Positions 43,281-51,613 of a stretch of 64,000 bases of DNA are shown piece by piece. Position numbers and translations under genes: made by a program. Location: assembly GCF_000518605.1 (NCBI RefSeq), contig NZ_JADX01000004.1, forward strand, positions 408,885 to 472,884, written 5' to 3'. The notes beneath the pieces were generated by a model. It did not search any database, was not told where the DNA came from, and was given only the letters and a program-made list of their open reading frames with translations. Source of the DNA: Shewanella fidelis ATCC BAA-318 (GTDB lineage Bacteria > Pseudomonadota > Gammaproteobacteria > Enterobacterales > Shewanellaceae). The stretch's first letter is position 1, and each line of letters opens with the position of its first letter.

Positions 43281-44579
43281 TTATTTTATCTTCTTAATTT
43301 TTGCTGGTGAGGCATTTTTCACTTTAACGCGACGGCCTTGCATATTTTTTTCTGCAATAACCTGTGCGCCCACATTATCTACTCGCTGCTGTTTCTTGGC
43401 GAAACTGCGACGTTTTTGTAGCTGTTTAATCAGCAGATCGCGGCTGCCAACTTCGTAACCTGGGATAGTAATACGACGCAGTTGCTGACCAATGAGTTTT
43501 TCGATATCAGCTAGAGTGCGCTCTTCTTCACGGCTAACAAATGAAATTGCTACACCTGATTTTCCTGCTCGGCCAGTACGGCCAATTCGGTGAACATAAT
43601 CTTCAGCTAGGAAAGGCAAATCGTAGTTTACGACATACTCTAAGCCTTGAATGTCAAGGCCGCGTGCTGCAACTTCTGTCGCGACCAGTACGCGCATTTT
43701 ACCTTCTTTAAATTCACGTAATGCACGGCGACGACTACCTTGTGCCTTTTCGCCATGTACAACCGCAGTTGGAATACCGTCTAGGTTTAGCTCTTTTTCA
43801 AGCTTATCTGCCGCGTCGCGAGTTGCGGTAAATACTAGTACTTGACGCCAGTTTTTCTTACCAATTAACTCAGATAAAAGCTCACGCTTACGGCGCTGTT
43901 CAACTGGGTATACGACTTGGCTTACGGTAATTGCGGTGGTGTTTTGTTTGTCAGCCGCAATAACGTTTGGTTTTACCATCATCTCATTGGCTAGTTGCTT
44001 AACAGCTGATGAAAACGTTGCTGAGAACAATAGGTTTTGACGCTTCTTGTTTACCGCTTGAAGGATCTTCTGGATATCAGCGCTAAAGCCCATATCAAGC
44101 ATGCGATCAGCTTCGTCTAAAACGAGAAAATCAACATTGGATAGGCTCAAGTTACAGGCGGTAAGATGTTCGAGTAAACGACCTGGAGTGGCGATAATAA
44201 TATCAGCTCCACGCTTTAATTTTGTCGCTTGAGTGTCCATTTTGACACCACCGAACACAGTAACAACTGTCATATCTAAGTATTTAGCATAGTCATTAAT
44301 GTTATCGGCTATTTGCGCAGCCAACTCACGAGTTGGGGTTAAAATTAACGCCCTAGCGTTTGAGCGGCCGGCGGCGCTCGGGTTATCAAGCATTTTTTGT
44401 AAAATCGGCAATGCAAATGCAGCGGTTTTGCCTGTACCTGTTTGCGCACTAGCAAGTACATCTTGGCCGCGACGTACAGCAGGGATCGCTTGCTGCTGAA
44501 TTGGTGTCATTTTTTCATAACCACATTCAGAGATTGCACGCAAAATCTCAGGAGCAAAACTAAATGATTCAAATCTCAT
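43281..44579 (-). CDS. rhlE: DEAD-box RNA helicase RhlE
   Basis: An ATP-dependent RNA helicase of 432 residues. It opens FESFSFAPEILRAISECGY and then TPIQQQAIPAV, the RhlE Q-motif. Walker A is AQTGTGKT, the DEAD box is VLDEADRMLDMGF, SAT is LFSATFSS, and domain 2 carries TEVAARGLDIQGLE and HRIGRTGRAG. The C-terminal tail (about 375-432) is rich in Lys/Arg. RhlE remodels ribosome assembly intermediates and supports the RNA degradosome in the cold. AGGA lies about ten bases before the ATG. It is the second DEAD-box gene in the window. Confidence 0.95.
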   Translation of the reverse strand: MRFESFSFAPEILRAISECGYEKMTPIQQQAIPAVRRGQDVLASAQTGTGKTAAFALPILQKMLDNPSAAGRSNARALILTPTRELAAQIADNINDYAKYLDMTVVTVFGGVKMDTQATKLKRGADIIIATPGRLLEHLTACNLSLSNVDFLVLDEADRMLDMGFSADIQKILQAVNKKRQNLLFSATFSSAVKQLANEMMVKPNVIAADKQNTTAITVSQVVYPVEQRRKRELLSELIGKKNWRQVLVFTATRDAADKLEKELNLDGIPTAVVHGEKAQGSRRRALREFKEGKMRVLVATEVAARGLDIQGLEYVVNYDLPFLAEDYVHRIGRTGRAGKSGVAISFVSREEERTLADIEKLIGQQLRRITIPGYEVGSRDLLIKQLQKRRSFAKKQQRVDNVGAQVIAEKNMQGRRVKVKNASPAKIKKIK

Positions 44580-44783
44580 GATTGAGGAGTCCTATGTTCA
44601 ACAATTCAGTTACTAACGCACGCTAGCATTTGTGTACCATAAAAATGGCGGCCGCGGAGTATAGCAAACTTTTCTACTGACTGGTATTAGATTAAAACCT
44701 GTACTTTTGCAATATTGTTCGCGGTTAAGCAGCGCCGTAAGCGCTGCTTTCATCCCCGTTAACTAAAGCCTGTCAACCAGTGG

Positions 44784-46571
44784 TTAGATTGCAGCAGTTA
44801 CTTTACTTAACCAGTCTAAATCTTCACCTTGCATAAACGGAGTCAGTTTATCTTTAACTTGCTGATGGTATTGGTTAAACCAACTAACTTCAGACTCTGT
44901 TAGATACTGTTTATCGATTAATCGAGAATCCATAGGGATGAAGGTTAACGCTTCAAACTCCAACATTTCACGTTCGATATTTGCCAGCGCTTCACAAGGG
45001 CGCACCGCGATTAAGTTTTCTAAGCGAATGCCAAACTCTTCAGCGCGGTAATAGCCAGGCTCATTTGATAGCACCATGCCTTCAAGTAATGCAACGTTTG
45101 AGCGGCCTTTTGCGATTCCTTGTGGGCCTTCGTGTACGCTAAGGTAGTGACCTACGCCATGGCCAGTACCGTGGTCGAAATCATAACCGTGTTGCCATAG
45201 GTATTGGCGTGCAAACGCGTCTAACTGCATGCCACTGGTGCCTTTAGGGAACTTAGCTTGATCGATGGCGATATGGCCTTTTAATACTAAAGTGACCATT
45301 TTTTTCTGCTCAGCAGTTACATCGCCAATAGCGATAGTACGAGTCACATCGGTAGTGCCATCTAAATACTGAGCCCCAGAATCAACAAGATAAATACTGT
45401 TCATCTGCATTTGTGCTGGTGTGCCATTGTTGTGATTGTAATGACACATAGCAGCGTTTGCGCCAGTTGCTGAAATGGTATCGAAGCTTGGCTCTTGATA
45501 CATAGGATCGCTTAAGCGGAAGCTTTCAAGTTTATCTGCTAGTACCGCTTCATCGTATAGGCGGTTGGCTGCCACTTCGCGATCTAGCCAAGCAAGGAAA
45601 CGGCTAACTGCCACGCCATCGCGGATATGGCAAGCCTTCATGCCTGCAAGTTCTGCGGCATTTTTTTGTGCTTTGGGCAGGGCTACTGGATCGCTGCCAG
45701 CAATTAACTGTGCGCCGGCAGCTTGAGCGGTAAGTTGTAGCCATGCATTGCAGGTCTCTGGACTTGCAAGTACTTTTTGCCCTTTTAGTCCAGTAAGCTC
45801 AGCTGCAAGATCTGATTCATTCTTAAAGCTAACCCCTGTGCCTACATGTTGCTGAATATTCTCTGGCAGTTTATTCAAATCGGTAAATAACACCATTTCG
45901 CCATTGGCGTGCAATAGCGCTGTACCTAATACAACAGGTAAACATGGAATATCTTTACCGCGAATATTTAGTAGCCAACAAAATGAATCTAGTGCCGAAA
46001 TAATCGCAACATCAGCACCTTGTGCTTTAATATCCGCACCAATTGCCGTGCGTTTATCTAGACTGCTTCTGCCAGCGCTTTGCTCATTGAATAACATAAT
46101 TGGAGCTGAGGTTGGTGTGGGTCTGTCAGTCCAATTTAGATCCACCGGGTTGTGTGCAACTTGAATAAGGCTAATTTGGGCTTTAGCAAGCTCCGCTTGA
46201 GTTTGGTTAAACCAAGCTAAGGTATGTAAACGAGCATCAAAACCAACTTTGCTATTAGCACCAAGCTGCTCAATTAACCATTGAGCTTGCGGGGTATCGT
46301 ACAGGCTTAAATACTCGAATAATTGGCCATCAACTTGTTGGCGCACTTGAACTGTGTAACGGCCATCGACAAAAATAGCGGCAGTTTGTTTTAATACGAT
46401 GATACTGCCTGCCGAGCCTGTAAATCCACTTGCCCACAGCATGCGCTCATTGTGCTCGGGAACATATTCACCTAAGTATTCATCTGCGCGTGGAATAATA
46501 AATGCGTCTAGGTTTGATTTTGCCATTTCGCTACGGATGGCATTTAGGCGTTCTGCAATGGTATTTGACAT
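44784..46571 (-). CDS. Xaa-Pro aminopeptidase, M24B long type
   Basis: A cytoplasmic metallopeptidase of 595 residues with the three-domain plan of eukaryotic aminopeptidase P1: two creatinase-like N-terminal domains (about 1-150 and 155-300) and the pita-bread catalytic domain (about 310-530). Metal ligands lie in YLVDSGAQYLDGTTDVTRT, GTGHGVGHYLSVHEGP, NEPGYY and GIRLEN. It cleaves an N-terminal residue before proline. GGAG five bases before the ATG supports the start. It is much longer than the E. coli PepP type and distinct from the 405-residue M24 enzyme at 49527. Confidence 0.94.
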   Translation of the reverse strand: MSNTIAERLNAIRSEMAKSNLDAFIIPRADEYLGEYVPEHNERMLWASGFTGSAGSIIVLKQTAAIFVDGRYTVQVRQQVDGQLFEYLSLYDTPQAQWLIEQLGANSKVGFDARLHTLAWFNQTQAELAKAQISLIQVAHNPVDLNWTDRPTPTSAPIMLFNEQSAGRSSLDKRTAIGADIKAQGADVAIISALDSFCWLLNIRGKDIPCLPVVLGTALLHANGEMVLFTDLNKLPENIQQHVGTGVSFKNESDLAAELTGLKGQKVLASPETCNAWLQLTAQAAGAQLIAGSDPVALPKAQKNAAELAGMKACHIRDGVAVSRFLAWLDREVAANRLYDEAVLADKLESFRLSDPMYQEPSFDTISATGANAAMCHYNHNNGTPAQMQMNSIYLVDSGAQYLDGTTDVTRTIAIGDVTAEQKKMVTLVLKGHIAIDQAKFPKGTSGMQLDAFARQYLWQHGYDFDHGTGHGVGHYLSVHEGPQGIAKGRSNVALLEGMVLSNEPGYYRAEEFGIRLENLIAVRPCEALANIEREMLEFEALTFIPMDSRLIDKQYLTESEVSWFNQYHQQVKDKLTPFMQGEDLDWLSKVTAAI

Positions 46572-46886
46572 TTAAACTCCATTATTAGCACTCAAGCTGG
46601 TATATCTACTGCGCTTGAAGCGATTTGTTTTTGTGCGAATTTAGCGCGCAGATTAGCATAGATACGCAGAACATTGCAGCTTATGTACCACACTGTAACG
46701 TTTGTAGAGTGGCTAAGTGGTTTAGCAAGCCCAACATAGGCAAGTTGAACATATTACAGATAACTAAAATCCCTTATCAGTTAATATTTAACCGCCTATA
46801 GGGGGTAAGTCATTATTATGTTAGTATTTTGTTTGTTCGTTGGGATGCGATTAGTCGTGGTGTATCCATGCTCATGGGAGTGCTAA
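46572..46886. other. Non-coding stretch between two divergent genes
   Basis: 315 bases that must hold the promoters of the leftward Xaa-Pro aminopeptidase gene and the rightward ROK gene. I see no strong repeat or operator. Confidence 0.5.
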
Positions 46887-47657
46887 GTGCAAACATTAAC
46901 AATCGATATTAGCGGTTCAAAAGCGTTATTTGAAATAACGACGCAGGGACGAGTTGAGCAATATAAAATCGCGATAACAGACGCATTTAATATTAATAAT
47001 TTAAATTCGCAAATCGCAGATTTAGAGCAAGACTACGGTTTAGAGGATTATGGCTTAGGCATTGCCGTGCCGGGATTAGTGCAATCTCAGCAATTGGTAT
47101 CTTGTCAGTCATTACCGGGCCTCAAGGGGTTAAGTGCAGACGATCTGTATACTGGTGCTAAACAAGTGATAATAGCGAATGACAGCGATGCTGGTTTACA
47201 CGCATTAATGGGGAGCAAGCAGGAGTGTGAGCTACTAGTTATGTGTGATATGGGCATTGGTATGTCTATTGCGATTAACGGTGTGCCTTTCACTGGAGCT
47301 TCCGCTACGGCTGGTGAGTTAGGCCATTGTCGAATAATGACCGAGTTTGGTGAGTTTAGTCTTGAACAGCTCGCCAGTGGTGCAGCGATAAAACGCCGCA
47401 ACTGGACTCGAAGTGATGATATTGCACGTGCTGGCAGTTATATTGGTCAAAGCTTGGCATGGGTGGTTAATCTATTTAATCCGTCACAGATCTATCTAGC
47501 GGGCAGCTTAATGAATAATCCGCATTATTACCAAGCTTGCGTGGCTGCCATTAAAGAGATGGCATTGCCTATACCTGTTGCTAAGGTAAAGATTAATCGA
47601 GTCGATGCTTATGAAACCGTGGTATGCCGCGGTTTAAAGGCTATGTTGAGTAAATAA
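46887..47657 (+). CDS. ROK family protein lacking the zinc-cysteine motif
   Basis: A protein of 256 residues with the sugar-kinase/actin fold. The phosphate-1 loop reads LTIDISGSKALFEI, a variant of the usual DIGGTK; the catalytic-type Asp may lie in ANDSDAGLHA, and the ROK segment AINGVPFTGASATAGELGHC is clear. The usual CxCGxxGCxE zinc motif is absent: the place reads FGEFSLEQLASG. It may be a short, atypical sugar kinase; activity is not assured. The start is GTG with GGGAG six bases upstream. It is monocistronic, closed by a hairpin at 47672. Confidence 0.82.
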   Translation: MQTLTIDISGSKALFEITTQGRVEQYKIAITDAFNINNLNSQIADLEQDYGLEDYGLGIAVPGLVQSQQLVSCQSLPGLKGLSADDLYTGAKQVIIANDSDAGLHALMGSKQECELLVMCDMGIGMSIAINGVPFTGASATAGELGHCRIMTEFGEFSLEQLASGAAIKRRNWTRSDDIARAGSYIGQSLAWVVNLFNPSQIYLAGSLMNNPHYYQACVAAIKEMALPIPVAKVKINRVDAYETVVCRGLKAMLSK

Positions 47658-47671
47658 CAGCTTAGTGAAGG

Positions 47672-47700
47672 TAATAAACGGGCTTTTAGCCCGTTTATTA
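47672..47700. terminator. Bidirectional terminator between the ROK gene and the phytochelatin synthase gene
   Basis: AATAAACGGGC and GCCCGTTTATT arms around a loop of about four bases, between two convergent genes. Confidence 0.82.
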
Positions 47701-47705
47701 ATTGC

Positions 47706-48506
47706 TTATACAGCTTCTTGAATAACAATAAACCCTCGGCTGCGATTGACGTCGGTAGTTGCCATGGCTTCAAATAGGATGTTGCTGCTGACCCATACCC
47801 AGTTTTGGTAGGTATTTGATACATCCATTACTAAAAAAGAATCTGAACCTTGGTGATAGGCCGCAAGCGGTGAGAAGTGGCCAGCACCTTTTTGCGATAA
47901 TCTAGCCCGAGAGTAATTGATTATAATGTGCTGATGCTGTTCATTTAGCGCGTTGAGCAATTGTTGCTTTAGTGCTGTGTGATATTGCTGTTGAGCCAGT
48001 TTGGCAGGCTCAACGAATGTCTGTGCGACTTGTAAATTCAATGAGCGTGCGATGTGTGCTAGCTCGCTTAGCTGTAAGCCAAAGTCTCTGCTCAATTTAT
48101 TTGCTTTAGGCTCACCGAGTAACTGCGCTTTGGTTAGCGGCGTGTTTGCTAGAATAGTGGTCTGAGTATAGCGGTGAAACAGCGGACTAACACCGTCGGG
48201 GAAATATGCTTTCTCGTGGGCTTTGACCAAACTGTTATCTAACGGGATTTGCTGCCCATCGGCTTGCACTCTTAATGCGTTTGCCACTATGGTCATTGAG
48301 GCTGCGCCGCAAAAAACTTTGTTTTGTTGTCCTTCAAAGTGAGGGGCCAAATTAAAAAAGTCTTGGGTTAGTTCGGCTTCAATTAAGCGCTGCTTACCTA
48401 TTGGTGTTGCCCAGTCTACAACCTCTGCGCTAACAGATTGCCATAGAGCGGACAAAAGGCAAGTAAGATAAATAAGCGCTATGCTCACACGTTGTTTTAT
48501 TCTCAT
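47706..48506 (-). CDS. Phytochelatin synthase family protein
   Basis: An exported papain-fold enzyme of 266 residues. Residues 1-27 are a signal peptide ending SVSAE. The catalytic triad is visible: Cys66 in KVFCGAAS, His210 in GAGHFSPLAAY and Asp228 in LVMDVSN; the His-Asp spacing of 18 matches plant and cyanobacterial enzymes. Bacterial members without the plant C-terminal domain usually hydrolyse glutathione to gamma-Glu-Cys rather than make long phytochelatins. Periplasmic location would make glutathione or its conjugates in that compartment the likely substrate. It overlaps the upstream VOC gene by four bases (ATGA). Confidence 0.93.
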   Translation of the reverse strand: MRIKQRVSIALIYLTCLLSALWQSVSAEVVDWATPIGKQRLIEAELTQDFFNLAPHFEGQQNKVFCGAASMTIVANALRVQADGQQIPLDNSLVKAHEKAYFPDGVSPLFHRYTQTTILANTPLTKAQLLGEPKANKLSRDFGLQLSELAHIARSLNLQVAQTFVEPAKLAQQQYHTALKQQLLNALNEQHQHIIINYSRARLSQKGAGHFSPLAAYHQGSDSFLVMDVSNTYQNWVWVSSNILFEAMATTDVNRSRGFIVIQEAV

Positions 48507-48880
48507 GCCACTATCTTCTTAAGTAGGTTGTTATTTTCAAATTCAATGAGTGATAACTCTTGGCCATTGGCGTCGTGAAGTACGACGGCACTACCTATTT
48601 TGGGGATCTCGAAAGGTTGGATATTGGTTGCGCCAAGACTCATTGCTAAGGTTAGGGTATCAATTAAGTTATTTACCGCTATGTAGCTATTCCAGCCACA
48701 AGAGAGGTGGCTTTCGATGATCCCTGCTATCGGCTTTTGTTCATCTTTGCTTATCACTAGTGCATAGCGACTATTGAAACGAGAGCTAACCTCGCGAATA
48801 TCGCAGTTAAACGCTTGGCGATAAAAGGTTATAGCCTGATCAAACTTATTGGTATGTAGCTCCTGCCAAGTCGATTCCAT
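48503..48880 (-). CDS. VOC family (glyoxalase-like) protein
   Basis: A cytoplasmic protein of 125 residues. Two vicinal-oxygen-chelate repeats are seen; the second ends with VVLHDANGQELSLIEFE, which holds the C-terminal Glu ligand position. The N-terminal ligand appears as the Glu or His in TWQELHT. The start is the ATG at 48878-48880, preceded by a perfect AGGAGG four bases away; the longer open frame is not needed. It overlaps the phytochelatin synthase gene by four bases, so their products are probably made together. Confidence 0.88.
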   Translation of the reverse strand: MESTWQELHTNKFDQAITFYRQAFNCDIREVSSRFNSRYALVISKDEQKPIAGIIESHLSCGWNSYIAVNNLIDTLTLAMSLGATNIQPFEIPKIGSAVVLHDANGQELSLIEFENNNLLKKIVA

Positions 48881-48899
48881 GGTTCCTCCTAAAAGTAGA

Positions 48900-49124
48900 C
48901 TATCGAGTATTAGCTGCATTTCGGATATGGCGAGCTTGTCCGACATCATAGAAGGCGCTCTTAAAGTTAACACTCTGATGTGCTTTGGCAGGGTAAGACA
49001 AAGGTTGCAGCAGTGAAGTTAAAGACTGCGACTTCACCTCTCGAGTCGTTTGTTGTGCGCAGGCATTGCTGCTAAGCAGTAACCCTAGAGCGGGTAAAGG
49101 TTGGTAAAAGGCAAATCTGTGCAT
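48900..49124 (-). CDS. Small secreted or lipidated protein, unrecognised
   Basis: A protein of 74 residues. Residues 1-23 form a signal peptide (FYQPLPALGLLLSSNACAQQ); the Cys at about 22 in SNAC could be a lipobox Cys, or cleavage could occur after ACA. The mature part of about 50 residues is polar with no further Cys. It ends 20 bases before the VOC gene on the same strand and is likely the first gene of the VOC-phytochelatin synthase operon. AGG ten bases before the ATG is a weak ribosome binding site. No family is recognised. Confidence 0.5.
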   Translation of the reverse strand: MHRFAFYQPLPALGLLLSSNACAQQTTREVKSQSLTSLLQPLSYPAKAHQSVNFKSAFYDVGQARHIRNAANTR

Positions 49125-49526
49125 GAATCTATACCTGTAGCGTCGTACCTAAATAGGCGATAGATAATGCAGTAACCTCTATTACTAAGCCTCTTTAAGA
49201 CGGTTAGTGGTAGTTAGTAAAGCGAGGGCATGCTTCAAGGTTAATTTTTTGGGGAGGGATAACTTCTTTGACAGTGGTTATCTCACTAAAGACCGCAATA
49301 GCAAGGCTTAGTAGGCTTCAAAGTTTAAAAGCCCTATTTGACTATTAATTTTAAACGGTCATTAGCGTGGTGTAAGTGGTATGGGAGTTAACCACAATAA
49401 TTTGCATCTATATTTATTTGTTACTGACGAATTGTATATTTTATGCTAGAAAGTATGTCATAACATCGGCCATTATCCCAATGGCGATATAACCAAATTA
49501 AGTGATGAAATTTGAAAGGTACTGAT
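49125..49526. other. Non-coding stretch between two divergent genes
   Basis: 402 bases between the leftward VOC-phytochelatin synthase unit and the rightward M24 peptidase gene. No gene, hairpin or strong operator is seen; both promoters must lie here. Confidence 0.5.
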
Positions 49527-50744
49527 ATGACGATAGGTGTTGGCGGTTCTACCGCAGAGCAAGAATTAGCAAAGCTAGCGGATATGACTCAAGGTGTTGA
49601 ACCTATTAGTCGCGAAGAGTATCAAGCTCGAATCGCAAAAGCACAGGCGATCATGCAACAGCAAGGTATCGCGGCTATCTACTTAAATGCTGGAACAAAC
49701 CTCTACTATTACACAGGGACTCGTTGGTACGCCAGTGAGCGTATGGTTGGGGCTATTTTACCTGCTACTGGCGAGCTTGAGTACATAGCGCCTGCGTTTG
49801 AGGTTGATACCTTAAATGGTTATATGGTCATTGGTGGCAAAGTAAATACGTGGCAAGAAGATGAGAGCCCATTTGCATTATTCGGTAACGTATTAGCGAA
49901 CATGGGGATTACCTCAGGTGATATCGGTATTGATGAGTCAGCGGCTTTCTTTATTTTTGATGGCGTGCGCCAAGCGCATCCGCAGTTTAACTATGTCAAT
50001 GCTAAGCCGGTGACTGCGGGTTGCCGTATGATTAAATCAGCGGTTGAATTGAGCTTGTTACAGCGCGCTAAAGACATGACATTAGAAGTGCATAAAGCTG
50101 TTGCGCGTATTTTGCATGAAGGGATCACTACGAGTGAAGTGGAAGCCTTTATTAATGCTGCGCATATTAAAGTGGGTATTCCAGCGGGATCATATTTTTG
50201 TATTGTGTTGTTTGGTGAAGACAGCGCTTATCCGCATGGGGTTAAGTCGCCTAAAGTACTTGAGCTTAACGACACCGTATTAATTGATACGGGTTGTCAA
50301 CTACATGGTTATAACTCAGATATTACCCGTACTTATGTGTTCGGTGAGCCTAGCCCTCGCCAACGTGAGTTGTGGCAATTAGAACAAGCATCGCAGATAG
50401 CGGGGTTTGAGGCAGCTCAAATAGGTGCAACTTGTGCCAGTGTGGATCGCGCTGCCCGTGATGTACTTGAAGCTGCAGGTTTTGGCCCTGGCTATGATGT
50501 ACCGGGTCTGCCGCATCGTACCGGCCACGGTGTGGGTCTAGATATCCATGAATGGCCGTATTTAGTACTAAACGATCACACTCCGCTTGAAGCGGGCATG
50601 TGTTTCAGTAATGAACCCATGTTATGTGTACCGGGAGAGTTCGGCGTGCGTCATGAAGATCATTTCTATATGACAGAGCAAGGTCCTGTTTGGTTTACCA
50701 AACCTGCACATTCTATCGATGATCCATTTGGTTACCAAGCTTAG
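49527..50744 (+). CDS. M24 family peptidase (Xaa-Pro dipeptidase-like)
   Basis: A cytoplasmic metallopeptidase of 405 residues. An N-terminal creatinase-like domain (about 30-165) is followed by the pita-bread catalytic domain (about 170-395). Metal ligands are the two Asp in LIDTGCQLHGYNSDITRTY, the His in RTGHGVGLDIHEW, the Glu in FSNEPML and the Glu in RHEDHFY. It belongs with Xaa-Pro dipeptidase/aminopeptidase types; the exact specificity is unknown. The frame opens at a TTG at 49512, but the ATG at 49527 has AAAGG seven bases upstream and is chosen. It is monocistronic. Confidence 0.94.
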   Translation: MTIGVGGSTAEQELAKLADMTQGVEPISREEYQARIAKAQAIMQQQGIAAIYLNAGTNLYYYTGTRWYASERMVGAILPATGELEYIAPAFEVDTLNGYMVIGGKVNTWQEDESPFALFGNVLANMGITSGDIGIDESAAFFIFDGVRQAHPQFNYVNAKPVTAGCRMIKSAVELSLLQRAKDMTLEVHKAVARILHEGITTSEVEAFINAAHIKVGIPAGSYFCIVLFGEDSAYPHGVKSPKVLELNDTVLIDTGCQLHGYNSDITRTYVFGEPSPRQRELWQLEQASQIAGFEAAQIGATCASVDRAARDVLEAAGFGPGYDVPGLPHRTGHGVGLDIHEWPYLVLNDHTPLEAGMCFSNEPMLCVPGEFGVRHEDHFYMTEQGPVWFTKPAHSIDDPFGYQA

Positions 50745-50813
50745 TACTTGAAATGCCTCGTTGTTAATAACGGGATTTCTATGGCTATAGACACGATTGC
50801 CTCTACTTAATGA

Positions 50814-50849
50814 AAAGCCCGAATGGTTAACCATTCGGGCTTTGTTTTT
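50814..50849. terminator. Terminator with a 30-base perfect palindrome
   Basis: 50814-50843 is a perfect 30-base palindrome centred on GTTAAC, with arms AAAGCCCGAATGG; GTTTTTA follows. It serves the convergent M24 peptidase and FKBP genes. Confidence 0.85.
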
Positions 50850-50869
50850 ATAAAATAGTCAAAAGGATA

Positions 50870-51340
50870 TTAATCGATACTGATCAGCTCGACATCAAAG
50901 ATTAAAGTTGAACCACCGCCAATTTTCCCCGCACTACGGTTACCGTAGGCAAGTTCACTTGGAATAAAGAAACGGGTTTTTTCGCCAACAACCATAAGTT
51001 GAACCCCTTCGGTCCAACCTTTAATCACACGATTAAGCGGAAATGCAATTGGCTCTCCGCGCTCAACTGAACTGTCAAATACAGTGCCATCAATTAAGGT
51101 GCCATGATAATGCACAGTCACAGTGTCACTGGCTTTAGGGTGTACCGAACCTGTTCCTGGCTCTAATACTTGATATTGCAGACCAGATGCAGTGGTTATC
51201 ACACCGTCTTTTAGTTTGTTTTCAGCTAAAAAAGCACTGCCGATGGCGATATTCTCTTTAGCCGCTTTTTGATTGTTCATCGAGGTAAAAAAGTAAAAAA
51301 CAACACACGCAATCACTACAACAGCTAAAACTACTTTCAT
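50870..51340 (-). CDS. FKBP-type peptidyl-prolyl isomerase, membrane-anchored
   Basis: A protein of 156 residues. An N-terminal hydrophobic segment (about 2-19, VVLAVVVIACVVFYFFT) has no cleavage site, so it is probably a signal anchor that places the rest in the periplasm. The FKBP domain (about 60-155) has VTVHYHGTLIDGTVFDSS, FPLNRVIKGWTEGVQLM and FFIPSELAYGNRSAG, with the catalytic pocket residues intact. It catalyses proline isomerisation in folding extracytoplasmic proteins. The gene is monocistronic. Confidence 0.95.
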   Translation of the reverse strand: MKVVLAVVVIACVVFYFFTSMNNQKAAKENIAIGSAFLAENKLKDGVITTASGLQYQVLEPGTGSVHPKASDTVTVHYHGTLIDGTVFDSSVERGEPIAFPLNRVIKGWTEGVQLMVVGEKTRFFIPSELAYGNRSAGKIGGGSTLIFDVELISID

Positions 51341-51613
51341 TTTTGATACACCTTGTTTTGATTTTAGCTATCTATGATAGCGAATCGTTGTCAGTGGGTA
51401 AATGTTCGAGTAACTCATAAAAAACAGCTTCTGCATTGCCTCTCTTTTCAGTGTTATGGATTAAATAAGTAATAAAAACAATAAGAAATAAACGATCAAT
51501 AAGTGTTACTTATAATGTTTATTGTTGCGGCCGATATGGTTATGTAATCAGTTTGGGCTACTATGCGCGGTTGTACTGCGCATTTGTTACATATCGTTAT
51601 CAAGGAATAAGCC

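Noticed and set aside
44720..44752. Inverted repeat AAGCAGCGC/GCGCTGCTT after the long Xaa-Pro aminopeptidase gene
   Set aside because: It folds, but no T run follows on the minus strand, so I did not call a terminator; it may still be a weak or Rho-assisted one.
48881..48973. N-terminal extension of the VOC protein in the phytochelatin synthase operon
   Set aside because: The ATG at 48880 has a perfect AGGAGG, and the extension would overlap the small secreted protein frame.
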